DNA of 46,272 nt from an uncultured Blautia sp. (GCA_900541985.1 UQLX01000018.1:1-46272); one strand, 5' to 3'; shown: positions 7,907-16,035, counted from the stretch's first letter. The notes: generated by a model not told the origin, from the sequence alone. Program-made: numbers and translations.

Positions 7907-7947
7907 CTCCTAAGCGCTAGCTGTGGGTTCGATTCCCGCACGGGACG
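7907..7947 (+). other. tRNA-Arg(CCT) 3' half: element attachment site
   Basis: From 7907 the sequence reads as a tRNA 3' half: anticodon loop CTCCTAA (anticodon CCT), 3' anticodon stem GCGCT, a 4-nt variable loop, T stem-loop GTGGG-TTCGATT-CCCGC, acceptor strand ACGGGAC and discriminator G. The bases upstream do not pair with the anticodon stem and no 5' acceptor GTCCCGT is present, so this is not a tRNA gene. It is what an integrase leaves at the distal end of an element inserted in a tRNA 3' end. The intact tRNA should lie at the other end, left of the window. Confidence 0.8.
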
Positions 7948-7951
7948 TTGC

Positions 7952-7990
7952 GGAATGATTAGCTGAAAAGGCGAAGTCATTCCTTTTTTT
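7952..7990 (+). terminator. Terminator following the tRNA fragment
   Basis: GGAATGA (7952-7958) pairs with TCATTCC (7977-7983), followed by seven T's. It is probably the original terminator of the target tRNA gene, which supports placing the element boundary at 7947. Confidence 0.8.
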
Positions 7991-8035
7991 GTTGAAAAAT
8001 CATGAAAAACATACCGAAAACATCGGTTTTTTCGC

Positions 8036-8200
8036 TGGAATTCTATTATCCTGGATGACTCTGTTCCGGATAAAGATATCCGGCTTATGATTGGGAAAAG
8101 TTATAATCTGATAAAGGAAAAGAAGAAACGATTCTGGGAAAAGGTGCTTATGGTATTCGTCAGAGCGGTAAATGGTAGAAATATAATATTGCTGATATAA
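8036..8200 (+). pseudogene. MmcQ/YjbR-like C-terminal fragment
   Basis: The open frame begins with WNSIILDDSVPDKDIRLMIG and SYNLI, which is the characteristic C-terminal block of MmcQ/YjbR proteins (WN-V-LDGSVPD--I--MID-SY-LV). The roughly 90 residues that should precede it are absent, and after about 25 residues the sequence no longer resembles the family. It is a relic in the decayed strip beside the attachment site. Confidence 0.65.
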
Positions 8201-8257
8201 TCATTATGTGATTCGGAGAGACTGAAAAAAAGATAATATGACATGGAGGAAGGATAG

Positions 8258-8668
8258 ATGGTAAAACCAATAATGAAAGATGTGTTCTTTTTGGGACAAA
8301 AGTCAGAACCTGCTACAAAGGCAGATCTGCAAGTGGGAAAGGATCTACAGGATACCCTACAGGCAAATCGTGCCGGTTGTGTTGGCATGGCTGCTAATAT
8401 GATCGGTGTGAAAAAGAGAGTAATCATTGTGAATATGGGATTCGTAGATGCTGTGATGTTTAATCCGGTTCTTTTGAGCAAGGATACTCCGTATGAAACA
8501 GAAGAAGGATGTCTTTCTCTTACCGGTGTGCGGAAAACAACACGATATGAGAATATTGAGGTGGAATATTATGATATGAACTGGAAAAAACAGAGACAAA
8601 AACTCAGCGGCTGGACGGCACAGATCTGTCAGCATGAACTGGATCATCTGGAAGGAATATTGATTTAA
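8258..8668 (+). CDS. Peptide deformylase family protein
   Basis: A 136-residue protein with the three deformylase motifs. Motif 1 is CVGMAANMIG (41-50), where the usual catalytic-loop Gln (GxGxAAxQ) is replaced by Met. Motif 2 is EEGCLSL (82-88) with the metal-binding Cys85. Motif 3 is QHELDH (125-130) with two metal-binding His and the catalytic Glu127. The family removes formyl from the N-terminal Met of new proteins. This short type with AANMIG is, as far as I recall, frequent in Clostridia as an extra copy beside the housekeeping enzyme, so activity is possible but not certain. AGGAAGG lies 6 nt before the ATG. Confidence 0.85.
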   Translation: MVKPIMKDVFFLGQKSEPATKADLQVGKDLQDTLQANRAGCVGMAANMIGVKKRVIIVNMGFVDAVMFNPVLLSKDTPYETEEGCLSLTGVRKTTRYENIEVEYYDMNWKKQRQKLSGWTAQICQHELDHLEGILI

Positions 8669-8698
8669 AGATCTTTGAGATTACGGGAGTAACAGCTT

Positions 8699-8971
8699 AT
8701 GGTATCAGAACGAGCCAATGAATTATACAAGGTTTTGCTGGACAGGGGATATCCCAAAGAATTCTGTGCAGAAATTGCCTATAAAAATATGAATACAGAC
8801 TATACGGCCACCCGGATGCTTGGATATTTGTATCGGATAAGTGAGCCACGGATTGAGGATCTGGTGGATGAGATGCTTGCAATCTTAAGTGACAGAGATG
8901 CAATCATCCAGAAAAAAGAAATGGAACATGCCCAGGCTGTGATTAATGAGATTTACAGAAATGGGTTGTAA
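8699..8971 (+). CDS. Conserved hypothetical protein (90 aa), helical
   Basis: I do not recognise a named family. The 90-residue protein is predicted mostly helical, with no membrane segment or signal peptide. The central block (YTATRMLGYLYRISEPRIED) and acidic helix (LVDEMLAILSDRD) suggest a small folded protein. It starts 30 nt after the deformylase gene with a weak GGGAG site, so the two are probably co-transcribed. The RtcB remnant follows 11 nt later. Confidence 0.65.
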   Translation: MVSERANELYKVLLDRGYPKEFCAEIAYKNMNTDYTATRMLGYLYRISEPRIEDLVDEMLAILSDRDAIIQKKEMEHAQAVINEIYRNGL

Positions 8972-8982
8972 AGAAAAGTTTA

Positions 8983-9279
8983 GTGACTATGATACAAGAA
9001 AAAAAGGGATTTATGATCTGTACTTATGGTGGGAAGGCAAAAGGTTATCCGGATGCAAAAGATCTGATTCCGATTAATATGAGAGATGGGAGTGTTCTTG
9101 CGGTAGGAAAAGGAAATCCCGAATGGAATTATTCTGCACCTCATGGAGCAGGAAGAATTATGTCCAGAACCAAAGCAAAAAATGAGCTTAGTCTGGAGCA
9201 GTACAAAAAAGAAATGGCAGGGGTGTATACAACTTCTGTTAATGAAAATACATTGGACGAAGCACCAATGGCTTATTGA
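8983..9279 (+). pseudogene. RtcB RNA ligase, C-terminal-region fragment
   Basis: The reading frame encodes a diagnostic piece of the RtcB tRNA-splicing ligase family: LIPINMRDGSVLAVGKGNPE, then YSAPHGAGRIMSRTKA, which holds the histidine that is guanylylated, then VYTTSVNENTLDEAPMAY. Full RtcB proteins have about 380-480 residues with metal-binding Cys/His in the N-terminal two thirds; these are missing. The last about 25 residues after APMAY are also lost, as the frame ends in TGA TAA. It cannot be an active ligase. Confidence 0.85.
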
Positions 9280-9729
9280 TAACCTGATAGTTTTGGCTGC
9301 GTTCTTACAAGTAAAGATTGATGATATTCTGGTGGCTGATGCAACCATTCAGGTACAGATTAGTGCATAAAGAAAAAAATAAAGTGGATTTACTGCAGTG
9401 AGTTCGCATCTGGTTCCCTGACCACTTTGCCTGCGTGTTCGAGTTGGTTTATCCTGATTATTCCAAATTGCTTTCTTTAAGATGGGCAGAACTGACGAAA
9501 TACTACAGATACAACAGAAAGAAAATGAAACAGGAAAATCGAAGGAACGGTAGATTATCTCATGGAGATATGAACTGTTCCTTTTCGCATTTTATGATTG
9601 CCATTTTATCCCGAGATGAGAAATAAGAAAGGTTAATCTTCAATATTTATATTTTATAAAACGTGATAGCTTGGTATTATAATATTCATAAAGAAACTAT
9701 TATGGTTAAGTGAAGAAAGTGATGAGATT
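9280..9729. other. Non-coding or decayed strip with one hairpin
   Basis: About 450 bases without a gene I can support. A 63-codon frame at 9435-9626 has no ribosome site and resembles nothing I know. A hairpin at 9542-9583 (AAGGAAC / GTTCCTT, inner ATTATCTC / GAGATAT) followed by TTTTC may terminate transcription. TATAAT at 9678 may be the -10 of the next gene, without a convincing -35. Confidence 0.5.
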
Positions 9730-10200
9730 ATGAAACTGTTATTCAAACAGAGATTGTTTTCTTGGTTTGATAGTTATGATATTTATGATGAGTCTGGTAA
9801 TATCGTTTATGTGGTCAAAGGTCAGCCGTCCTGGGGGCATAAACTTGTAATCTATGATGCTTATGGAAATGAAGTGGGAATGGTTGTTCAGAGAGTTCTT
9901 TCGTTTCTTCCAAAGTTCGAGATTTATGAAAACGGCAGTTATATCGGATGCTTAAACAAGGAATTTTCATTTCTGACGCCACATTATAATATTGACTATA
10001 ATGGATGGCATATTGATGGAACTATCATGGAATGGGAATATAGTATTCTTGATCGAAACAGCTATCTAATTGCAAGTATAAGTAAAGAGCTGTTTCATAT
10101 GACGGATACTTATGTTATTGATGTAAGAAATCCGGAAAATGCATTGGATGCGTTAATGTTTGTGTTAGCAATCGATGCAGAAAAATGTTCTAGAAATTAG
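9730..10200 (+). CDS. LURP-one-related (YxjI-like) protein
   Basis: A 156-residue soluble protein of the LURP-one-related / phospholipid-scramblase-like fold (Tubby-like beta barrel). Family signs are the repeated beta-strand turns, for example YDIYDESGNIVYVVKG (16-31), LVIYDAYGNEVGMV, KFEIYENGSYIG and VIDVRNPENALDALMFVLAID at the end. Bacterial members such as B. subtilis YxjI have no established biochemical role. It stands alone between debris and the methyltransferase run, with an 81-nt gap to the next gene. The ribosome site is weak (GATGAGA). Confidence 0.75.
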   Translation: MKLLFKQRLFSWFDSYDIYDESGNIVYVVKGQPSWGHKLVIYDAYGNEVGMVVQRVLSFLPKFEIYENGSYIGCLNKEFSFLTPHYNIDYNGWHIDGTIMEWEYSILDRNSYLIASISKELFHMTDTYVIDVRNPENALDALMFVLAIDAEKCSRN

Positions 10201-10281
10201 TGGGAAAGTGGTCTTATGCAAATGATTGCGAAACAAACTCGTAATTCTGATTAAAATATGATGGAAAAGGAATAACTGTTT

Positions 10282-10539
10282 ATGATCTATATAGTAAAAA
10301 GAATCGATGAAGACTTGGATTTTGGATGTGAAGAACGAGCCGAGGGAGCGCCTGTCATGGCGGTAGTCACACTTATAAATTCTTCAGGTGAAGAGTCTAG
10401 AGTAAAGGCAGGAGATGCCATGCTCTATGAGCGTAATATCAACGAAGGTGACAAGGTCTACTTTGACGAAGAGAATAACTTAGAAAAAATACAAGAGAGG
10501 ACTGACCTGGATGACTTCATTGAGGATAGTTTTCACTGA
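10282..10539 (+). CDS. Hypothetical 85-aa acidic protein
   Basis: No family recognised. The protein has about 25 acidic residues out of 85, a beta-rich centre (MAVVTLINSSGEESRVKAGD) and a C-terminal acidic tail ending DLDDFIEDSFH. The segment INEGDKVYFDEENN resembles a small barrel turn. It starts the co-directional run that leads to the methyltransferase (18 nt gap) and HNH nuclease, so it may be a small accessory or inhibitor. A modest AAAGGAA site precedes the ATG. Confidence 0.65.
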   Translation: MIYIVKRIDEDLDFGCEERAEGAPVMAVVTLINSSGEESRVKAGDAMLYERNINEGDKVYFDEENNLEKIQERTDLDDFIEDSFH

Positions 10540-10557
10540 TTGAAAGGAAGTATGAAG

Positions 10558-11142
10558 ATGAATTCCACGATTGATTACTATAATCTCAATGCAGAAAACT
10601 TCATAGAGAATACGCAGAATGTTGATATGCATCTGGTCCAGGATAAATTCCTTCATTTGTTGAATGAGGGAGCCGCTATCCTTGATTTCGGATGCGGTTC
10701 CGGTCGTGATACCAAATATTTCCTGGATAAAGGATGCCGGGTTACAGCGACCGATGGATCAGCTGAACTTTGTAGATGGGCCAGTGCTTTTACAGGTATC
10801 GAAGTAAAAGAAATGCTGTTTGGGGAATTGGATGAGATCGATACATATGATGGCATCTGGGCATGCTCATCTATTTTGCATATGCCAAAGAATGAGCTGC
10901 TTTTGGTGATTCGAAAAATGTGTGATGCGCTTAAAAGTACCGGTGTAATCTACACTTCCTTCAAATACAGCGATTTTGAAGGTGTGCGTAATGGCCGGTA
11001 TTTTACAGATTTTACTGAGGATTCCTTTAAGGAATTCATAGCAGAGGTTCCGGAACTTACGATAGAAGAATATTGGATCACTGACGATGTCAGACCAGGA
11101 AGGGGGGATGAGAGGTGGCTGAATTTAATACTCCGCAAATAG
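10558..11142 (+). CDS. Class I SAM-dependent methyltransferase
   Basis: A 194-residue Rossmann-fold methyltransferase. Motif I is ILDFGCGSGRDT (41-52), motif II ends in ATDGS, and the later strands read DGIWACSSILHM and GVIYTSFKYS. It resembles TehB/UbiE-like small-molecule methyltransferases; no DPPY/NPPY motif for DNA adenine or cytosine-N4 methylation and no PCQ motif for C5 methylation is present, so a DNA-modification role is not supported by sequence. The start at ATG 10558 is chosen because AAGGAAG is 8 nt upstream; ATG 10552 is too close to it. The gene overlaps the HNH gene by 28 nt. Confidence 0.85.
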   Translation: MNSTIDYYNLNAENFIENTQNVDMHLVQDKFLHLLNEGAAILDFGCGSGRDTKYFLDKGCRVTATDGSAELCRWASAFTGIEVKEMLFGELDEIDTYDGIWACSSILHMPKNELLLVIRKMCDALKSTGVIYTSFKYSDFEGVRNGRYFTDFTEDSFKEFIAEVPELTIEEYWITDDVRPGRGDERWLNLILRK

Positions 11143-12290
11143 GATATTCATTACATATCAATGGAGAGTACTACAACACTCTGGATATAGAAGGCTTCTC
11201 TCAGATGATGAAGGATCCCTCCTACTGTTATAAGTTCTATTGGCTGGAAGCCATTGTAGATATTATTTCGGAGAGTATCCAGGATACTACGTTTGATGCA
11301 ATTATCGATGAGATGATCTGCAATGCATGGTATTCCGTAAGAGAATTTCACATTCATCTTAGCGGTATCCAGGCGGACAGCCTTGTGAGAGACGGTCTGG
11401 AACGTGCTGTTCTGAAACTGACTGAGCTGAGTGACCTTCCGGCAAATGCTTCTAAAGTAGAGATTAAGAATGCCATTAGAGAGCACAATGCGGAGCTAAA
11501 ACTTTCCAAAGAGCAGCTGACCAATATGGTTCCGGGACGTGCACTGGCGGGATTCTTCTCCAAAAGTGCAGAAGAAGTGCCGTGGGGAAGTATTCGCAGA
11601 TTAACCGAGTATATCAGACGAATCGATAGTACTGTAATTCGCCTGCCTTATACCTTCGGAGATAGCAGTAAACTGAAAAAGGAAGTTCATTTCAATTCGG
11701 ATTGGATGCGTATGATTCAAGACAATACGGTAAATATTCTGGGATGGATTCAGTATGAAAAGGTGAAATGGCTGCAGAATAATAATCCGGAGATCCCGGG
11801 CCTGATCTACAAGCTGGCTCCGATGGATGAGAAGATGCGAAGGCTGAATAACGTACGTAAACTTTGGGAAGGTATTCTGGAAGTAAGAGAAGTATGCGAT
11901 GTTTTTACGGGAAAGCCGATTATCACAAAGCAGTATGATGTTGATCATTTTATACCATGGTCTTTTGTCATGAATGATGAGCTTTGGAATCTGATGCCGA
12001 TGGATTCTTCTTTGAATTCGTCGAAGAGTAATAAGCTTCCCCAATGGGATCCATTCTTTGCGGTATTCGCAGAAAACCAGTACGGAATGTACAATCTGAT
12101 CCACGAGCGAGCAGACCTTCATAAGCTATTTGAAGCCTGTTATCGGGATAATCTGCATTCTATCTGGGCAGTACAGGAGTTGTACAGACCGGGAAATTCA
12201 AAGGAAGAATTCTATAATATCCTGCAGAGAAACATGCAGCCGGTCTATGATTCGGCCAGACGGCAGGGATATGAAATCTGGAATTATTGA
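11115..12290 (+). CDS. HNH endonuclease domain protein
   Basis: A 391-residue protein with an HNH nuclease domain in its C-terminal part: DVDHFIPWSF (275-284) supplies the Asp-His core, NLMPMDSSLNSSKSNKLP (295-312) the Asn and the second His-equivalent region. The N-terminal 250 residues are helical and of unknown fold, probably a recognition or assembly module. Start: GTG 11115, 8 nt after AGGGGGG, inside the end of the methyltransferase gene. Relatives of this HNH_4 type occur in restriction and other defence nucleases, as well as in uncharacterised genes. It is followed after 42 nt by the RecD2 helicase. Confidence 0.85.
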   Translation: MAEFNTPQIGYSLHINGEYYNTLDIEGFSQMMKDPSYCYKFYWLEAIVDIISESIQDTTFDAIIDEMICNAWYSVREFHIHLSGIQADSLVRDGLERAVLKLTELSDLPANASKVEIKNAIREHNAELKLSKEQLTNMVPGRALAGFFSKSAEEVPWGSIRRLTEYIRRIDSTVIRLPYTFGDSSKLKKEVHFNSDWMRMIQDNTVNILGWIQYEKVKWLQNNNPEIPGLIYKLAPMDEKMRRLNNVRKLWEGILEVREVCDVFTGKPIITKQYDVDHFIPWSFVMNDELWNLMPMDSSLNSSKSNKLPQWDPFFAVFAENQYGMYNLIHERADLHKLFEACYRDNLHSIWAVQELYRPGNSKEEFYNILQRNMQPVYDSARRQGYEIWNY

Positions 12291-12332
12291 TAATACATGT
12301 TGATCATATATGAAAAAGGCAGGTGAGACAGG

Positions 12333-14669
12333 ATGATTAGGATACGCTGCGTTGTAGAACGTATAACTTATCAAAGCCCTGAAACAGGATACTCGGTCCT
12401 TAAGTGCGCCGTAAAGAACTATAATGACCTGGTTACGGTCGTGGGTAACCTCGTGGATGCCAATGTTGGATCCGTGCTTTTAATTGATGGAAATTGGAAG
12501 GTGGATGCCAAGTATGGCAGACAGTTCCTGGCGGAGAGCTGGGAAGAAACCATGCCTGCCACAGTTTTTGGTATTGAGAAGTATCTTGGCTCCGGATTAA
12601 TCAAGGGTGTGGGACCGAAGTTCGCCAAGAAGATCGTACAGCAGTTCGGTACGGATACGCTGGAGATCATCGAGACGGATATACAGCGGCTCCTGGAGGT
12701 TCCCGGTATTGGAAAGAAGCGCGTCGATAAGATTACAGAGAGTTGGGAGCGACAGAAGGAGATCAAGAATGTTATGCTTTTCCTTCAGGATCATGGCGTG
12801 AGCACTGCATTTGCAGCGAAGATTTATCGTCAGTATGGAAATGAGAGTATTCCGAAGGTGAAGGAGAATCCATTCCGTCTGGCGGATGATATCTGGGGAA
12901 TTGGTTTTAAGACGGCTGACAGCATTGCCATGAAGCTTGGTATTGGCAAGGAGGCATTTATTCGTCTGCGCAGTGGTATCATGTATACCTTAAGTGAGCT
13001 GGCAGATGAAGGCCATGTTTATGCAGAGCGTGATCAGCTGATCAAGAAAGCATCAGCGCTTCTGGAGGCGGAGGATACCAGCATCATTATGACCATGGAT
13101 CAGATGCTGAAGGATGAAGAACTGATCCGTGAGAAGATTATGGTTCCTCAGTTTGCGCCGGATGAGGTTATTCCGGAAGATGCTGCCAAAGAGATTGAGA
13201 AAGAATGTATCTACCTGCCGCCGTTTTATTTTGCGGAGGTGGGTGTTGCCAATAAATTGAAAAAGCTGTCTGCAGAACCGGCAGCAGACAGACTATGGGT
13301 TTCTCTTATGAAAGCCAGACAGGATACCGGTAATCCGGAGTTGTCTGTGGATGTTGAGAAAATCCAGAATACTGTAAATATGAAATATGATGAGGTGCAG
13401 GTGGAAGCCATCCGCCGGGCAGCGACTGCAAAGGTCCTGGTACTTACCGGTGGTCCGGGTACAGGAAAAACCACCACAACCCAGGGAATCATCGCAGCCT
13501 ATCGCGCCTTTGGACTGAATATATTGCTGGCAGCCCCTACAGGACGTGCTGCCAAGAGAATGACGGAAGCCACCGGTCTGGAGGCAAAGACCATCCACCG
13601 ACTTTTGGAATTTAAACCGCCGGAAGGCTATCAGAAAAATGAGGAAACACCTCTTGAGGGTGATGTTCTGATCGTGGATGAGTGTTCTATGATTGATATT
13701 GTTCTGATGAATGCGCTGATGAAAGCCATCCCGCCTCACATGCGTTTGATCCTGGTGGGGGATATTGATCAGCTTCCATCGGTTGGTGCAGGAAATGTGC
13801 TCCGTGATGTGATCGACAGTGAAGTATTTCCGGTGGTTCGTCTGACCAGGATTTTCCGTCAGGCACAGACCAGCCGAATTATCATGAATGCACATAAGAT
13901 CAATGCTGGTCAGATGCCGGATACATCTAATGGAAAGAATACAGACTTTTTCTTTATGACTCAGGAGGACCCGGAGGAAGTAGCGAAGAAGATTGTGGAA
14001 TTGGTACATAAGAAGCTTCCGGGATATTATCGGACACCAGCCAGTCAGATTCAGGTGCTGACACCGATGCAAAGAGGTGTGGTCGGAGCTACCAATCTGA
14101 ACATGGCACTGCAGGAAGCCTTGAACCCTCAGGGAGAAGGCCTTCGAAGAAGTGGATTTGTCTATCGACCAAACGATAAGGTTATGCAGATCAAGAATAA
14201 TTATGATAAGGAAGTCTTCAATGGCGATATCGGAATCATTGAATCTGTGGATATGCAGGATCGTACCCTTCTGGTGAATTTTGATGGCCGGAGTATTGAG
14301 TACGATGCCACCGAGCTGGATGAACTGGTGCATGCCTATGCAACAACCATTCATAAAGCCCAGGGATCTGAGTATCCGATTGTTGTTATGCCGGTGCTGA
14401 TGAATCATTATATGATGCTGCAGAGGAATCTGATCTATACTGGTATTACCCGGGCCAAGAAGATTCTGGTGATGGTTGGCACGAAGAAGGCTCTTTCTTA
14501 TGCAGTGAGAAATATGACTGTTACAAAGCGAAATACGCTTCTAAAAGAGAGATTGGACGGTGAGATCCAGGTAAGAAAAACTGCTAAGATTTATTATCCG
14601 GACTTGGGCAATCAGGATGTTGGTGTGCAGATGGTGGCAGAGGAAAAAACTCCTTATGGAAATAAATAA
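12333..14669 (+). CDS. recD2: RecD2-like ATP-dependent DNA helicase
   Basis: A 778-residue SF1B helicase with RecD2 layout: OB-fold-like N-terminus (CVVERITYQSPETGYSVLKC), tandem helix-hairpin-helix region (GIGKKRVDKI, about 120-200), then the motor. Walker A is GGPGTGKTT (373-381), Walker B VDECSMID (448-455), motif III VGDIDQLPSVGAG, and motif V/VI YATTIHKAQGSEYP (about 669-682). RecD2 unwinds DNA 5' to 3' without RecBC and acts in repair and recombination. Here it sits among accessory genes, 42 nt after the HNH gene, so it is probably a specialised copy working with that nuclease. The ribosome site is weak (AGGTGAGACAGG). Length is normal. Confidence 0.93.
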   Translation: MIRIRCVVERITYQSPETGYSVLKCAVKNYNDLVTVVGNLVDANVGSVLLIDGNWKVDAKYGRQFLAESWEETMPATVFGIEKYLGSGLIKGVGPKFAKKIVQQFGTDTLEIIETDIQRLLEVPGIGKKRVDKITESWERQKEIKNVMLFLQDHGVSTAFAAKIYRQYGNESIPKVKENPFRLADDIWGIGFKTADSIAMKLGIGKEAFIRLRSGIMYTLSELADEGHVYAERDQLIKKASALLEAEDTSIIMTMDQMLKDEELIREKIMVPQFAPDEVIPEDAAKEIEKECIYLPPFYFAEVGVANKLKKLSAEPAADRLWVSLMKARQDTGNPELSVDVEKIQNTVNMKYDEVQVEAIRRAATAKVLVLTGGPGTGKTTTTQGIIAAYRAFGLNILLAAPTGRAAKRMTEATGLEAKTIHRLLEFKPPEGYQKNEETPLEGDVLIVDECSMIDIVLMNALMKAIPPHMRLILVGDIDQLPSVGAGNVLRDVIDSEVFPVVRLTRIFRQAQTSRIIMNAHKINAGQMPDTSNGKNTDFFFMTQEDPEEVAKKIVELVHKKLPGYYRTPASQIQVLTPMQRGVVGATNLNMALQEALNPQGEGLRRSGFVYRPNDKVMQIKNNYDKEVFNGDIGIIESVDMQDRTLLVNFDGRSIEYDATELDELVHAYATTIHKAQGSEYPIVVMPVLMNHYMMLQRNLIYTGITRAKKILVMVGTKKALSYAVRNMTVTKRNTLLKERLDGEIQVRKTAKIYYPDLGNQDVGVQMVAEEKTPYGNK

Positions 14670-14736
14670 AACGAAAGGATATATGAGCTGATATACAATG
14701 GCTTCCTTTGATTAGAAGCTTCGTACTTTACGCCTG

Positions 14737-15681
14737 ATGGAAATCCTTCTGGAACGTACCGATGACACGCACATGTTGAACGCATCGGAATTATGCACGA
14801 TTCTGGATCAGGAATATGGCATCAGTACGGATCGAAGAACTATATATACAGAGATGGAGATCCTTGATAAATTCGGACTGGATATCCAGCAGAAGAAAGG
14901 AAAGAATCCTGGCTATTATATCGGCGCCAGAGATTTTGAACTGCTGGAGTTAAAGCTCCTGGTAGATGCTGTGCAGTCATCTAAGTTCATCACGGAGAAG
15001 AAATCCAAAGAACTGATAACGAAATTAGAGAAGCTCTGCTGCAGAACTGATGCAGCAATGCTTTCCAAATATGTTTTCATAGTAAACCGTCCGAAGACAG
15101 AGAATGAAACTGTTTATTACAATGTGGACTACATTCATACTGCAATCTACGAGAATAAGGAAATTAAGTTCCATTATGCAGAGTGGACTGTTAAGAAAGA
15201 ACTGAAACTGAAGAAAGACGGTGCATTCTACGTTGTCAGCCCGTGGACACTGACCTGGGATGATGAGAATTATTATCTGGTGGCATATGATGCAGCGGCT
15301 GGAATCATCAAGCATTATCGTGTTGATAAGATGCAGAATACTGAGATTCTGGAAACAGATCGTAAGGGTGAAGAGTCCTTCAAGAACTTCGACTTGGCTG
15401 CATTTGCTAAGAAGACCTTTGGTATGTACGGCGGCGTAGATGCAGAAGTAACACTGGAATGCAAGAATGAACTGGCCGGTGTTATCATCGATCGCTTTGG
15501 ACATGATGTATGGTTGATCCCGCAGGGAGAAGATCATTTCAAAACCAGAGTTCTGGTATCAGTAAGTCCGCAGTTCCTTGGTTGGGTAACTGGTATCGGA
15601 TCCGGAATGAAGATCATGGGATCGGATAATGTGAAGGCTGAATATAAGGCATATCTGCAGGATATGCTTGAGAATTATTGA
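14737..15681 (+). CDS. WYL-domain regulator with an early stop codon upstream
   Basis: A DeoR-like winged helix (about residues 10-60, with YGISTDRRTIYTEMEIL) is followed by a WYL domain (about 140-215, with FYVVSPWTLTWDDENYYLVA) and the C-terminal WCX-like part. WYL proteins bind DNA and sense ligands or nucleic acid, often controlling defence islands. The frame extends upstream through an ATG at 14698: M-A-S-F-D-stop-K-L-R-T-L-R-L-M-E-I. So codon 6 is TAG where the family has a charged residue. Translation may restart at ATG 14737, which lacks a ribosome site, removing 13 residues before helix 1. The gene may be functional at low level or newly inactivated. Confidence 0.85.
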   Translation: MEILLERTDDTHMLNASELCTILDQEYGISTDRRTIYTEMEILDKFGLDIQQKKGKNPGYYIGARDFELLELKLLVDAVQSSKFITEKKSKELITKLEKLCCRTDAAMLSKYVFIVNRPKTENETVYYNVDYIHTAIYENKEIKFHYAEWTVKKELKLKKDGAFYVVSPWTLTWDDENYYLVAYDAAAGIIKHYRVDKMQNTEILETDRKGEESFKNFDLAAFAKKTFGMYGGVDAEVTLECKNELAGVIIDRFGHDVWLIPQGEDHFKTRVLVSVSPQFLGWVTGIGSGMKIMGSDNVKAEYKAYLQDMLENY

Positions 15682-15699
15682 TCGGTTATAGGTGAGATT

Positions 15700-16020
15700 A
15701 TGGTTGAAGTATCAAAACGTGATTGGAAATTGTTCCGTGAGAAACTTCCTAATTGGCAGGAAAGTTATATGGAACGTTTATGTAAGGAATATGTAGAGCT
15801 GCTGACCTGTGATAAGAAGGGTTCTGAACGATTCTGGACACTGGAAGAACGTATCAAAAAAGATCGCAAAGCTCCTGGAGTTATTTTATCTGTCAGCAAA
15901 TCAGATATGCTGATCGATCTCGTTCGGTTGGTTCAGGATGAGGTGATTGGTCTTGAGGATCTGTCTGATTTTAGTGAGGACGTGCAGGAGAGAGTGAAAT
16001 TCATGGTGCAGCGCTGGTAA
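15700..16020 (+). CDS. Conserved hypothetical protein (106 aa)
   Basis: A small soluble protein, mostly helical, with no transmembrane segment. The N-terminus (SKRDWKLFREKLPNWQESYM) and the block GSERFWTLEERIKKDRKAPG are typical of a family I remember as widespread in Firmicutes and sometimes mislabelled 'multidrug transporter'; nothing here suggests transport. It follows the WYL gene by 18 nt and ends the co-directional run. Its function is unknown. Confidence 0.65.
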   Translation: MVEVSKRDWKLFREKLPNWQESYMERLCKEYVELLTCDKKGSERFWTLEERIKKDRKAPGVILSVSKSDMLIDLVRLVQDEVIGLEDLSDFSEDVQERVKFMVQRW

Positions 16021-16035
16021 TGTGAATGTGGTAAA

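Noticed and set aside
7860..7947. Complete tRNA gene
   Set aside because: The 3' half is well formed, but no matching acceptor 5' strand or D arm lies upstream and the anticodon stem does not pair.
9435..9626. 63-codon frame in the decayed strip
   Set aside because: No ribosome site, no recognisable family, and its second half is the hairpin at 9542-9583. It may be debris but cannot be supported as a gene.
10558..12290. Classical restriction-modification pair (methyltransferase plus HNH)
   Set aside because: The methyltransferase lacks the DPPY/NPPY and PCQ motifs of DNA methylases and resembles small-molecule enzymes, so a true restriction-modification system is not supported.
13293..14408. 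371-codon open frame on the minus strand opposite the RecD2 gene
   Set aside because: It lies wholly antisense to the well-conserved helicase motor, has no ribosome site, and its translation is rich in His, Ile and Cys with no domain pattern. It is a codon-usage shadow.
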